This document shows positions 15,537 to 24,521 of a DNA stretch of 44,142 nt, one piece after another (the stretch's first letter is position 1; each line of letters opens with the position of its first letter). Position numbers and translations under genes: made by a program. Source of the DNA: Butyricicoccus_A sp964513445 (lineage in GTDB: Bacteria > Bacillota > Clostridia > Oscillospirales > Butyricicoccaceae); assembly GCA_964513445.1 (NCBI GenBank), contig CAZEMM010000009.1, positions 1 through 44,142 of the forward strand, read 5' to 3'. The notes below the pieces were generated by a model. It was given only the letters and a program-made list of their open reading frames with translations. It ran no database searches and was not told the origin of the DNA.

Positions 15537-16490
15537 TTATTTGTTATCCTGATGAAGCTGCACCAGACGTACCGCGCCGGTTATACCCGCATCATTGCCC
15601 AGCGTCGCGCGGAGAATCGGTGTGTCGCGCAGCTGCGGGAATACCTGCTCCCGATAGGTCTGACGAATCGGCTCAAGCAGCAGGTCGCCCGCCGCCGACA
15701 TGCCGCCACCAAACAAAAATACCTCCGGGTCAAACATACAGCCGATGCAGGCGCAGGCCTTACCCAGCGCCTTCGCTGCGCGGTCAATACATTTTTGCGC
15801 CAGCGCATCGCCCCTGGCGCAACAATCACAGATATCCTTTGCCATCAGCGGTTCAATCCCGCGCATCAGCGACGGCTCGTCGCTGCCCGCAAGCAGCCTC
15901 TTCGCGTAGTGAATCACCGCAGTCGCAGAGCCAGCCTGCTCCAGACAGCCGACCTTGCCGCAATTACACGGCTCATCCACATCATCCGCAAGCGGCATGT
16001 GGCCAATCTCACCGCCCGCGCCGTTAGAGCCGGCCCAAATTCTGCCGTTGAGCACGATGCCTCCGCCGACCGCCGTACCCAGCGTCAGCAGGACGACATT
16101 CTGATAGTCGCTGCCCGCGCCCTTCCACTGCTCGCCCAGCACGGCGATATTCGCATCATTTGCCGCATAAACCGGCAGGCCGGTCAGCTCCGACAGCGCG
16201 TCCGCAACGTTAAAAACGCCCCAGCCGAGATTCACACAGCCGCGCACTGTGCCGTCGTCCAGCACCGGCCCGGGTACGCCGAGGCCAATGCCCGCGATAT
16301 CGGACAGATCGACCGCATGACGCGCGCACGCCTGCTGCACTGCCTGCGCAATGTCCGGTAAAATATTCGCACCGCCATCCTGCGTGCGCGTCGGAATCTC
16401 CCACTTTTCCTTCCAGCCGTCCGGCTCATGATAAAGACCCATCTTAACCGTCGTGCCGCCAACATCAATGCCAAAATAATACGGTTTCAT
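15537..16490 (-). CDS. ROK-family glucokinase
   Basis: A sugar kinase of the ROK family, most likely glucokinase (glucose to glucose-6-phosphate), 317 residues. The N-terminal ATP-binding loop is FGIDVGGTTVKMGLY. Catalytic Asp lies in YAANDANIAVLGEQW near 105. The ROK zinc motif CNCGKVGCLEQAGSA (about 155) is intact. ATG 16490 follows GGAGG and gives a typical N-terminus. It is 10 bp after mutY and two genes after a glycogen debranching enzyme whose released glucose it could phosphorylate. Confidence 0.93.
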   Translation of the reverse strand: MKPYYFGIDVGGTTVKMGLYHEPDGWKEKWEIPTRTQDGGANILPDIAQAVQQACARHAVDLSDIAGIGLGVPGPVLDDGTVRGCVNLGWGVFNVADALSELTGLPVYAANDANIAVLGEQWKGAGSDYQNVVLLTLGTAVGGGIVLNGRIWAGSNGAGGEIGHMPLADDVDEPCNCGKVGCLEQAGSATAVIHYAKRLLAGSDEPSLMRGIEPLMAKDICDCCARGDALAQKCIDRAAKALGKACACIGCMFDPEVFLFGGGMSAAGDLLLEPIRQTYREQVFPQLRDTPILRATLGNDAGITGAVRLVQLHQDNK

Positions 16491-16500
16491 GTCGTCCTCC

Positions 16501-17541
16501 CTATTTCTCATATGTTCCAAGTGCAATGGAGCGATATACACGGAAAGCGCTTGGCAGCGCGATTTCCTGCTCCAGCTGCCGCTGTGTTACCCAGGTAAAA
16601 TATCCATCGTCCTCTGTACACGCGCATAATCCCGTCATATGCCATTCAAGATGCGTAAAGATATGCTTTGCCGCACAAAGCGGCCTTATGTCACTTAACG
16701 AGACCCCCAGCTCTTGCGCGGCGTCCTCTCCCTGCTTAAAATTCGGAAACTCCCACATACCGGCCAGAAGCCCGCTGTTCGGACGCTTTCGCAGCGCGAC
16801 CCGTCCGTTCTTCCACAGCAGGCACACCACGCGGTGCTCCACCGGCCGCGGCTTTTTCGGTATTTTGACAGGCAGCTCCTGCTGTCTGCCCTGCGCAAAA
16901 GCCAAACACAGCGCACGCACCGGACAGCGCCTGCACACAGGCGCGCCATTCGGCACACAAACCATCGCGCCAAGCTCCATGAGCGCCTGATTGCAGTCGC
17001 CCGGATTATCCTGCGGCATGACCGCCGCAAGCGCACGCTCCGCCTGCTTTTTTGTTTGCACCGCCCTACAGTCCCATTCCCGTGCGAGCAGTCGGGACAG
17101 CACGCGCAGCACATTGCCGTCCACCGCCGGACACGGCTGTCCGCATGCAATGGACGCGATTGCTCCCGCCGTATAGGAGCCGATGCCTGGCAGCTGCAGC
17201 AGCGCATCATAGGAGCGCGGCATATCGCCGTCAAACTGGGAACAGATCACGCGTGCCGCACGCTGCAAATTGCGCACACGGCTGTAATAGCCCAATCCCT
17301 CCCACAGCTTGAGCAATTGTTCCTCCGGCGCCTCTGCGAGCGCCTGTACCGTCGGAAGTGCACGCATGAACCGCTCGTAATATGGGATGACCGCCTGTAC
17401 ACGCGTCTGCTGCAGCATAATCTCAGAAATCCACACGTGATAGGGCGTCTGCTGCCGACGCCATGGAAGATCGCGATGTCCTGTCCGGTACCAAACGCAC
17501 AACTGTGCAAGCGCATCAGACAGCCGCTGCTGCTCCGTCAT
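16501..17541 (-). CDS. mutY: A/G-specific adenine glycosylase
   Basis: Removes adenine mispaired with 8-oxoguanine. It has 346 residues. Helix-hairpin-helix and catalytic region: QQTRVQAVIPYYERF near 42, then LPGIGSYTAGAIASIA and the catalytic Asp in AVDGNVLR near 140. The 4Fe-4S loop is C-x7-C-x2-C-x5-C (CVPNGAPVCRRCPVRALC), one residue longer in its first spacing than the E. coli enzyme. The C-terminal NUDIX-like 8-oxoG recognition domain includes SGLLAGMWEFPNF. It overlaps the debranching-enzyme stop by 4 bp, which suggests coupling despite unrelated function. Confidence 0.96.
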   Translation of the reverse strand: MTEQQRLSDALAQLCVWYRTGHRDLPWRRQQTPYHVWISEIMLQQTRVQAVIPYYERFMRALPTVQALAEAPEEQLLKLWEGLGYYSRVRNLQRAARVICSQFDGDMPRSYDALLQLPGIGSYTAGAIASIACGQPCPAVDGNVLRVLSRLLAREWDCRAVQTKKQAERALAAVMPQDNPGDCNQALMELGAMVCVPNGAPVCRRCPVRALCLAFAQGRQQELPVKIPKKPRPVEHRVVCLLWKNGRVALRKRPNSGLLAGMWEFPNFKQGEDAAQELGVSLSDIRPLCAAKHIFTHLEWHMTGLCACTEDDGYFTWVTQRQLEQEIALPSAFRVYRSIALGTYEK

Positions 17542-19772
17542 TCCTCCTCCGTCGCGACGAGGATGACAACAGAACGCGGCTGAAGCCAGATGATGCCGCT
17601 GCGAGAGGTCGGCATATCCGCTATGTTCTCAATGCAGTCATTTTCCGGTCCGTTAAACGTATTGACCGCAATGCGCCAGATCATTTTTTCCGGCAGCTCA
17701 GGCAAACGCACCTGATGGCTCTCCCAATGCGCATTGATGGCAATATGCACGATGTCATCCTCCGTATCCTCCGCATTGCGTCCGGCAAAGGTTACGCCGA
17801 TCACACGCGTGTCGTCCTGATAGTTCGCATCCCACGGCGTTCTGGAGTGCAGACTGGTCTCTGGGAAACGACTGCTCGCCGGAGCCGTATGCCCGCGCAG
17901 AATCGGATGCTTTTTGCGAAAATAAATCATATATTGGAAAAAGTCATGCAACGAACGGTTTTTCTCCAGCAGATCCCAATCCAACCATGAAATTTCATTA
18001 TCCTGACAGTAGGCATTGTTGTTGCCAAACTGTGTGTTTCCAAATTCATCACCGGCGAGGAACATCGGGGTGCCACGTGAGCACATGAGAATTGCAATTG
18101 CGTTTTTTTGCAGCCGGCGGCGCAGATTATTGACCTCAGCGTCGTCCGTTTCGCCCTCTACGCCGCAGTTCCAGCTGTTGTTAAACGATTCGCCGTCCGT
18201 ATTGTCCCATCCGTTCGCCTCGTTGTGCTTTTGGTTATAGGAATACAGGTCGTTGAGCGTAAAGCCGTCATGACAGGTGATGAAATTGACGGAGGCACAC
18301 TCGCCGCGCTCAGTCGGGCGATACAGATCCTGCGAACCTAAAATACGATACGAGGCCTGAAGCGCCTTGCCGCTGTCCCCCTTGAGAAAACAGCGGATAT
18401 CGTCGCGGTATTTTCCATTCCATTCCGCCCAGCGATTGCTGCGGGAAGGGAACGATCCGACCTGATACAGTCCGCCCGCATCCCATGCCTCCGCAATCAG
18501 CTTGACGCCGCTGAGCACAGGATCAACCGCCAGCGATTCAAGCAGAGGCGGATTATTCATCGGCGTGCCGTCCTCATTCCGCCCGAGAATCGAAGCAAGG
18601 TCGAAGCGAAAGCCGTCGATGCGGTATTCAATGACCCAATGGCGCAGGCATTCAACGATCATATTATGTACGATCGGATGATTGCAGTTAAACGTATTGC
18701 CGCAGCCGCTGAAGTTATAATATTTCCCTTCCGGCGTCAGCAGATAATAGACCGAATTGTCCACACCCTTAAAGGAGAAGATCGCTCCGTCCTCGTTTCC
18801 CTCTGCCGTGTGGTTAAAGACGACGTCGAGTATGATTTCTATCCCGTTTTTGTGCAGCGTACGCACCAGACGACGCAGCTCGTCTCCCTCATGCGTGATC
18901 TCATGATCGGCAGAATACGCGGTATTCGGCGCGAAAAAGCACACAGGATTATAGCCCCAGTAATCCAGCAGCAGGTTGCCGTCGTGCACGCGCATATCGC
19001 GCATTTCGTCAAATTCAAAGATCGGCATCAGCTCGACGGCGTTAATGCCAAGCTCCTTAAGATACGGAATTTTTTCCATCAGACCGTCAAACGTGCCAGG
19101 ATACATGACGCCGGAGGACGGGTGCTTGGTGAAGCCGCGCACATGTGTCTCATAAATAACAAGATCCTGCATGGCGATATGCGGCGAGCGCACGCCGAGC
19201 CAGTTGAAATTGGAGGAAACGATGCGGGCGCGGTATTCAAAGCCTGTCAGCGGACGCGTCCCCCATTCCGCCTGCCCTGCAACCGCACGGGCATACGGAT
19301 CAAGCAGTAGATTGTTTTTATCAAACAGCAGCCCCTTTTCCGGATCATACGGTCCGTCCATGCGATAGGCATACTCAAACTCCGCAATATCCAAGCCGAA
19401 GACGATCATGGAATAAACGTTGCCGACGCGGTATTCATCCGGAAACGGCAAAACGGCAAACGGCTCGGATTCCCGGCGGTGAAACAGTACCAGCTCCACG
19501 CTGGTTGCCCCCAGAGAGGAAATCGTAAAATTAATACCCGTCGGAAGCTCAAAAGCGCCGTTTTGCAGGCAGTAGCCCGGACGGGTCTTAAAGCCGGATA
19601 TTTCGCGCACAGTGTGATATATGCTGCGCTGATTGCGCACACGCATGACAGACTCCATGTTTTGCAGAATCTGTTCCATGTCATTGTGTCTCAGCGCGAC
19701 AGAAGATTCCTTTTTCGCTTGTTCTGCGGAATCAGGCATTGTGTTCTGTTCCAGTTCAGCCAAGTTACTCAC
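17538..19772 (-). CDS. glgX: Glycogen debranching enzyme, GlgX/isoamylase type (GH13)
   Basis: Hydrolyses alpha-1,6 branches of glycogen-like polymers; 744 residues. After about 60 N-terminal residues comes a CBM48-type domain (about 65-160), then the GH13 barrel. The four conserved regions are DVVFNHTAEG (I), GFRFDLASILG with the nucleophile Asp (II), IAEAWDAGG with the acid/base Glu (III) and FITCHDGFTLNDL (IV). The C-terminal beta domain ends in RSVVILVATEE. The start is GTG at 19772 with only a weak ribosome binding site; ATG 19739 is an alternative. No other glycogen genes are in the window. A perfect palindrome lies just upstream. Confidence 0.92.
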   Translation of the reverse strand: MSNLAELEQNTMPDSAEQAKKESSVALRHNDMEQILQNMESVMRVRNQRSIYHTVREISGFKTRPGYCLQNGAFELPTGINFTISSLGATSVELVLFHRRESEPFAVLPFPDEYRVGNVYSMIVFGLDIAEFEYAYRMDGPYDPEKGLLFDKNNLLLDPYARAVAGQAEWGTRPLTGFEYRARIVSSNFNWLGVRSPHIAMQDLVIYETHVRGFTKHPSSGVMYPGTFDGLMEKIPYLKELGINAVELMPIFEFDEMRDMRVHDGNLLLDYWGYNPVCFFAPNTAYSADHEITHEGDELRRLVRTLHKNGIEIILDVVFNHTAEGNEDGAIFSFKGVDNSVYYLLTPEGKYYNFSGCGNTFNCNHPIVHNMIVECLRHWVIEYRIDGFRFDLASILGRNEDGTPMNNPPLLESLAVDPVLSGVKLIAEAWDAGGLYQVGSFPSRSNRWAEWNGKYRDDIRCFLKGDSGKALQASYRILGSQDLYRPTERGECASVNFITCHDGFTLNDLYSYNQKHNEANGWDNTDGESFNNSWNCGVEGETDDAEVNNLRRRLQKNAIAILMCSRGTPMFLAGDEFGNTQFGNNNAYCQDNEISWLDWDLLEKNRSLHDFFQYMIYFRKKHPILRGHTAPASSRFPETSLHSRTPWDANYQDDTRVIGVTFAGRNAEDTEDDIVHIAINAHWESHQVRLPELPEKMIWRIAVNTFNGPENDCIENIADMPTSRSGIIWLQPRSVVILVATEEE

Positions 19773-19801
19773 CCCATATTCATCCCATTATAAATTATAA
19801 T

Positions 19802-19819
19802 GTATCGGCAAGCCGATAC
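19802..19819. promoter_or_regulatory. 18-bp perfect palindrome, probable operator for glgX
   Basis: GTATCGGC-AA-GCCGATAC is a perfect 8-bp dyad with a 2-bp centre, 30 bp upstream of the glgX start. Two TATAAT boxes on the minus strand lie between it and the gene (within 19779-19798). The shape resembles a dimeric repressor operator such as those of LacI-family sugar regulators. The regulator is not in the window. Confidence 0.55.
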
Positions 19820-19995
19820 GTTCGCCCGTCACAGGCGTATCCATGTGATAGCGCCGTTTCATCGTGTATTTATTATTGCCTTTTTTGCATGAATTGTCAA
19901 TTGTTTTCCTCGCCTGTATATCCATTATATCCACATTTTTCGTCACCCATGATAAATTGCAGAGTAAGCCGCTGCTTTTCTGTCGTTATAACGTC

Positions 19996-20024
19996 TTGTT
20001 TTCTTGACGAAGTTTGTTTATAAT
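19996..20024 (+). promoter_or_regulatory. Likely promoter for the XDH-type trio
   Basis: TTGTTT, a 17-bp spacer and a perfect TATAAT (20019-20024) read rightward. Transcription should start near 20031, giving a leader of about 100 nt. Confidence 0.55.
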
Positions 20025-20132
20025 GAGGATGTCTCTTAATTTCTGCTCGTGTTTCGAGCGGAGCGCGGCGCTGTTGTCAGCGACATAGGATATACTTTAT
20101 TATATGTCCCTATCAATTCAGGAGGAAGAGAA

Positions 20133-20894
20133 ATGTATTCAATTCGTCAGCTTGTGACCCCCTCCAGTGTGGAGGAAGCGTATCAGACGCTGGTCGCTGC
20201 GCGCAATAACACCGTGCTGGGCGGCTGCATGTGGCTGCGGCTCGGCCGGCGATCCATCGGCAAGGCCATTGACTTGTCCGCACTTGAACTGGATGATATC
20301 ACGGAGACAGCAAACACCATTGAGATCGGCGCAATGGTCTCGCTCCGGCAACTGGAAACCAGTCCCTTGCTGCAAGCCTATTATGGCCCGCTGTTTCGCG
20401 ACGCTGTCTCCGGCATTGTTGGCACACAATTTCGCAATACGGCGACGGTCGGCGGCAGCTTGTTTGGCCGGTTTGGATTTTCTGATGTACTGACCGCGAT
20501 GCTCGCGGTCCCTGCGCAGGTCAAGCTGTATCACAAGGGCACGCTGCCCATTGCAGATTTCGCCGCGTCCCCCTATGAAAAGGATATTCTGGAGCGCGTT
20601 ATCCTGCCAAAGCGTAAGCTCGCCGCGCGCTATCAGCACATGCGCTTCCAGGCCACTGATTTCCCGATTTTAACCTGCGCGGTAAGCCGCGAGGCGGACG
20701 ATATATTCCGTGTTTCCGTCGGTGCGCGCCCGCAGCGGGCTGTGCTCGCATACGAAGGCGGCGCGCCCGATCCTGTATCTATCACAGAGCAGCTCTCATT
20801 TTCATCTAACATGCGCGCGAGTGCTGAATATCGCCGTGCCATCTGTCCGGTTCTCATTCAACGCGCACTGGAGGAGGTGCTCTCATGCAAATAA
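20133..20894 (+). CDS. FAD-binding subunit of a xanthine-dehydrogenase-family hydroxylase
   Basis: A 253-residue subunit M/XdhB-type protein that passes electrons from the 2Fe-2S subunit to FAD. The first FAD loop, usually AGGTDL, reads LGGCMWLRLGR (about residue 29), a variant seen in clostridial enzymes. The second FAD segment, TATVGGSLFGRFGFSDVL (about 107), is intact. Start ATG 20133 follows AGGAGGAAGAGAA. The stop overlaps the 2Fe-2S gene by 10 bp. It is shorter than the roughly 290-residue average for the family. Confidence 0.9.
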   Translation: MYSIRQLVTPSSVEEAYQTLVAARNNTVLGGCMWLRLGRRSIGKAIDLSALELDDITETANTIEIGAMVSLRQLETSPLLQAYYGPLFRDAVSGIVGTQFRNTATVGGSLFGRFGFSDVLTAMLAVPAQVKLYHKGTLPIADFAASPYEKDILERVILPKRKLAARYQHMRFQATDFPILTCAVSREADDIFRVSVGARPQRAVLAYEGGAPDPVSITEQLSFSSNMRASAEYRRAICPVLIQRALEEVLSCK

Positions 20895-21337
20895 CCATCA
20901 ACATCAATGGCAAAAACCATACCCGCCTGACCGAACCGGACACAACACTGTATACCTTTGTACGCGATTGCGGCTGTTATTCTGTCAAATGTGGCTGTGA
21001 AACAACCAACTGCGGCCTGTGCACCGTCTGGATGGACGGCACACCGGTGCTGTCCTGCTCTGTGCTGGCGGCGCGCGCGCAGGGCCATACGATCATGACG
21101 CTCGAAGGCGTGCAGGCGGAGGCCAAGGTGTTTACCGACCTGCTTACGGCAGAGGGCGCGGAGCAGTGTGGTTTTTGCTCTCCGGGCTTTATCATGAATG
21201 TGCTGGCTATGAAGCGCGAGCTGGCTCACCCGACAGATGAGAGCATCCGGCAATATTTGTCCGGCAATCTGTGCCGCTGCACCGGTTATATGGGACAGAT
21301 GCGCGCCATTCGCAAATACATGGAGGTGCAAGCGTGA
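20885..21337 (+). CDS. 2Fe-2S subunit of a xanthine-dehydrogenase-family hydroxylase
   Basis: A 150-residue electron-transfer subunit with both clusters. The N-terminal plant-ferredoxin-type site is C-x4-C-x2-C followed by a distal Cys (VKCGCETTNCGLC with SCSV). The C-terminal four-helix domain has CGFCSPGF and CRCTGY. Between the other two subunits, it links the molybdenum site to FAD. Strong family match, normal length. Confidence 0.95.
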   Translation: MQITININGKNHTRLTEPDTTLYTFVRDCGCYSVKCGCETTNCGLCTVWMDGTPVLSCSVLAARAQGHTIMTLEGVQAEAKVFTDLLTAEGAEQCGFCSPGFIMNVLAMKRELAHPTDESIRQYLSGNLCRCTGYMGQMRAIRKYMEVQA

Positions 21338-23604
21338 AGTACGTCAATACCGCAGTGAAAAAGCTGGACGCGGACGCGTTGGTACAGGGCAAGCCAGTCT
21401 ATACCGACGACCTTGCCCCCAGAGAATGTCTGAAAATCAAGCTGCTGCGCTGTCCGCATGCGCACGCAAAAATTGTTAATATCAACACGGCAGCCGCGGA
21501 AAAGGTGCCGGGCGTGGAGCTCATCCTCACGTGCAAAAACGCGCCGCGCCACCGGTATACCTCTGCCGGCCAAACCTATCCGGAATGGTCGCCGTATGAC
21601 CGCGTACTGTGTGACGATGTCATGCGCTATGTCGGTGATGTTGCGGCGATTGTCGCGGCGGACACGGAAAAGCACGCGGAACAGGCGTGCCGCCTCATTA
21701 AGGTGCAGTACGAGGTGCTCGAACCGATTTTGGATTTTGAGGCGGCAAAGGACAATCCCATCCGTGTACATAATGACGACAGCTTCGCCAAAGCGCCGTT
21801 CGGATATGCGCCACAGCGCAATCTCATCTGCTCCGGAGAGGAGACATTTGGCGATTTCGATGCGGAATTTGCCCGCTGCGCATACACCGTTGACCGCACC
21901 TATTACACACCGGCACAGCAGCAGTGTATGATGGAGACGTTCCGTTCCTATGCATATATGGAATATTCCGGCCGGCTGACACTGGTTTCCTCCACACAGG
22001 TGCCGTTCCATGCGCGCCGTCATGTCGCCACGATGCTGGGTATTCCCTATACAAAGGTCCGCATCATCAAGCCTCGGATTGGCGGCGGATTCGGCGCAAA
22101 GCAAACCTCTGTTTCAGAGTTTTATCCGGCTGCTGTCACATGGCTGACCGGCAAGCCGTCTAAGCTGGTGTTTACACGCCAGGAGTCGTTTTCCTGCTCC
22201 AACAGCCGTCATCAAATGCGCGTACGTGCGCGTGTCGGCTGTGATGAAGCGGGCAATATTACTGCAATCTGCATTGACTCGCTCTCCAACACTGGCGCAT
22301 ACGGTGAGCATGGCTCTACCGTTGTCGGACTTGTCGGGCACAAAACCATCCCGCTATACAATAAGCTGCGCGGCGGACGCTTTACATGGGACGTGGTGTA
22401 CACAAACATGGAGCCGGCGGCGGCCTTTCGCGGCTATGGCGCGACGCAGGGCACCTTTGCACTGGAATCCGCCGTCAATGAGCTGGCGCAAAAGAGCGAT
22501 ATTGATCCGGTTGAACTGCGGCTGCGCAACATTGCGGAGGAAGGTGCGGAGGTCTTTATGACACCGGAAATTCACTTTCTTAACTCCTCCGGTCTGCGCG
22601 GCTGCCTGACGCGCGGCGCGCAGCTGATCGGCTGGAATGACACCCCGAGGCGACAGGTCATGCCGGATGGCAAAATTCGCAGCAAGGGCATGGCGATCTG
22701 TATGCAGGGTTCGGGCATTGCCAATGTCGATACCGCTTCGGTCGAGCTGCGGCTGGAGGACTTTGGCTTTTACACGCTGATGATCGGTGCAACCGATATG
22801 GGCACGGGCTGCGACACAGTTTTCGCGCAGATGGTTGCAGACGGTATGCACTGTCCGCTTGATCATGTCATGGTTCACGGCGTTGACACCGACGTATCGC
22901 CCTATGATCCGGGCTCCTATGCCTCCGCCTCCACCTATGTCACCGGTATGGCGGTCGTCAAGGCATGCGAGCAAATGCATACGCTGATTCTGCACGAGGC
23001 GTCCAAGGCGCTGGACTGTCCGGCTGACCTGTTGGAATTTGATGGTGCGGAAATTGTTTCAGAAAGCGGTACATCCATTTCTCTGGATGATCTTGCGGTC
23101 AATCTGGTCGCTGGCCCGCAGACGCATCAGCTTGCCGCCACCGCGTCACACGGATCTTCTATCTCTCCCCCACCGTTTATGGCGGGCTTTGCGGAGATCG
23201 AGCTTGACCCGCAAACCGGCAAGACGGATGTGCTGCGCATGGTCGGCGTCGTCGACTGCGGCACACCGATTAACCGTGCGCTCGCGCGGGTACAGACGGA
23301 GGGCGGCCTGTCGCAGGGCATCGGCTTCGCGCTGTTTGAGGATGTCCATTATCAGAAAAACGGAAAAATGATCACGGACAGCTTTATGAACTATAAAATT
23401 CCGACGCGCATGGATACCGGCGAGATTATCGTGGATTTTTCCGAAAGCTATGAACCGACCGGTCCCTATGGGGCAAAATCCATCGGTGAGGTCGTTATCA
23501 ACACCCCGGCGCCCGCGATTGCAGACGCAATTTATCAGGCGATTGGCATCCGCATTGCCGATCTTCCGATTACTCCGGAAAAGATTCTGCTACGGAAGGC
23601 TTAA
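21334..23604 (+). CDS. Molybdopterin-binding catalytic subunit, xanthine-dehydrogenase family
   Basis: A 756-residue hydroxylase catalytic subunit. It starts at GTG 21334, sharing GTGA with the previous stop and preceded by GGAGGTG. Visible features: the molybdopterin loop RIGGGFGAKQ near 250, AAFRGYGATQGTFALE near 365 (the substrate-orienting Arg and the Gln after it), MGTGCDTVFAQM near 490, and YGAKSIGE near 710 holding the catalytic Glu. These features fit hydroxylases of purines or related N-heterocycles, but the substrate cannot be fixed. No cofactor maturation gene (XdhC, MocA type) is in the window. A terminator follows directly. Confidence 0.92.
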   Translation: MKYVNTAVKKLDADALVQGKPVYTDDLAPRECLKIKLLRCPHAHAKIVNINTAAAEKVPGVELILTCKNAPRHRYTSAGQTYPEWSPYDRVLCDDVMRYVGDVAAIVAADTEKHAEQACRLIKVQYEVLEPILDFEAAKDNPIRVHNDDSFAKAPFGYAPQRNLICSGEETFGDFDAEFARCAYTVDRTYYTPAQQQCMMETFRSYAYMEYSGRLTLVSSTQVPFHARRHVATMLGIPYTKVRIIKPRIGGGFGAKQTSVSEFYPAAVTWLTGKPSKLVFTRQESFSCSNSRHQMRVRARVGCDEAGNITAICIDSLSNTGAYGEHGSTVVGLVGHKTIPLYNKLRGGRFTWDVVYTNMEPAAAFRGYGATQGTFALESAVNELAQKSDIDPVELRLRNIAEEGAEVFMTPEIHFLNSSGLRGCLTRGAQLIGWNDTPRRQVMPDGKIRSKGMAICMQGSGIANVDTASVELRLEDFGFYTLMIGATDMGTGCDTVFAQMVADGMHCPLDHVMVHGVDTDVSPYDPGSYASASTYVTGMAVVKACEQMHTLILHEASKALDCPADLLEFDGAEIVSESGTSISLDDLAVNLVAGPQTHQLAATASHGSSISPPPFMAGFAEIELDPQTGKTDVLRMVGVVDCGTPINRALARVQTEGGLSQGIGFALFEDVHYQKNGKMITDSFMNYKIPTRMDTGEIIVDFSESYEPTGPYGAKSIGEVVINTPAPAIADAIYQAIGIRIADLPITPEKILLRKA

Positions 23605-23614
23605 TCCAAATTCC

Positions 23615-23645
23615 AAGGGCGCGATTTTTCATTCATCGCGCCCTT
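23615..23645. terminator. Bidirectional terminator between XDH trio and tcdA
   Basis: A perfect 11-bp stem (AAGGGCGCGAT/ATCGCGCCCTT) with a 9-nt loop lies between two convergent genes, 10 bp after one stop and 3 bp before the other. Confidence 0.88.
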
Positions 23646-23648
23646 GCT

Positions 23649-24377
23649 TTATAAGCCTGCTAAAGCTTTGATGACCTCGCCGGCAAGAATAAGTCCCACT
23701 ACCGACGGCACAAACGCCAGGCTGCCCGGCGCATGCTTTGTGCTGCTGCCGAGCCTGCCGACAACCGCTTCATAGTCCAGCTCCTGCCTGAGCGCAGCTG
23801 GTTGTTCTGTGGAATATACTACTCTGAGACGATGGATGCCGCGTTTTTTCAGCTCGCGCCGCATGACGCGCGCCAATGGATCGACCGTCGTCTGATAGAT
23901 ATCCTCGACCTCGAACCGTGTTGGATCCAGCTTATTTCCTGCTCCCATGGAGCAGATGATCGGGACGCCCGCCTGCGCCGCACGGCACACCAGCTCCAGC
24001 TTGGCAGAGACAGTATCCACCGCATCCACGATGTAATCATATGCGCCCAGATCCACAGTATCCGCCGTTTCCGGCTGATAAAACAGGTCATGTACCCGCA
24101 CCTGACAGTGCGGATTGACATCCAAAATATGCGCGCGCATGACCTCCGTCTTGCGTTGGCCCACAGTAGAATGCAGTGCGACCATCTGTCGGTTGATATT
24201 GGACAGCGACACCACATCGTCGTCAAACAAATCCATCGCACCGATGCCGCTGCGCGCCAACGCATCCGCCGCATGTCCGCCGACGCCGCCGATGCCAAAC
24301 ACCGCCACACGTGCGCATGCCAGTTTTTTCATTGCTTCCGCACCCAAAACCGCCTCTGTGCGCACAAATTCTTCCAT
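23649..24377 (-). CDS. tcdA: tRNA threonylcarbamoyladenosine dehydratase
   Basis: An E1-like (ThiF/MoeB) ATP-dependent enzyme that cyclises t6A37 in tRNA to ct6A. It has 242 residues, with the nucleotide-binding GIGGVGGHAADALARSGIG near 30, the DDDVVSLSNINRQ motif near 52, and DAVDTVSAKLEL near 115. A Gly/Ala-rich C-terminal hydrophobic segment (FVPSVVGLILAGEVI) is typical of the TcdA group. The ATG follows GGAGGAAT. It is convergent with the XDH trio and divergent from serine acetyltransferase. Confidence 0.93.
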   Translation of the reverse strand: MEEFVRTEAVLGAEAMKKLACARVAVFGIGGVGGHAADALARSGIGAMDLFDDDVVSLSNINRQMVALHSTVGQRKTEVMRAHILDVNPHCQVRVHDLFYQPETADTVDLGAYDYIVDAVDTVSAKLELVCRAAQAGVPIICSMGAGNKLDPTRFEVEDIYQTTVDPLARVMRRELKKRGIHRLRVVYSTEQPAALRQELDYEAVVGRLGSSTKHAPGSLAFVPSVVGLILAGEVIKALAGL

Positions 24378-24443
24378 TCATATTCCTCCGTCCTATTTGT
24401 CTCAATTTATCACGCGTCGTACCGTTCCGTGCGTCATTCGTGG

Positions 24444-24472
24444 TTGCATCGCCATGCTTTTAATGCTATACT
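24444..24472 (+). promoter_or_regulatory. Promoter for serine acetyltransferase
   Basis: TTGCAT, a 17-bp spacer and TATACT with a preceding TG (extended -10). Transcription should start near 24479. AAAGGAG lies about 8 bp before the ATG at 24522. Confidence 0.75.
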
Positions 24473-24521
24473 ATTCTGGTAGAATTTCGCCCACACAGGC
24501 ATTCACAAAGGAGAATTTATA

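Larger units (their letters stand above)
19773..20132. other. Divergent control region between glgX and the XDH-type trio
   Basis: A 360-bp gap with no supported gene. It contains the glgX palindrome, a small palindrome CGTTATAACG (about 19984-19993), a rightward promoter (19996-20024), a GCTCG/CGAGC mini-hairpin (about 20045-20059), and an imperfect stem ATAGG...CCTAT (about 20087-20116) just before the ribosome binding site. I looked for purine-riboswitch core sequences and did not find them. Confidence 0.6.

Noticed and set aside
20025..20132. Possible purine or molybdenum-cofactor riboswitch before the XDH trio
   Set aside because: The leader lacks the conserved purine-riboswitch core and shows only small imperfect stems; I see no recognisable molybdenum-cofactor element.
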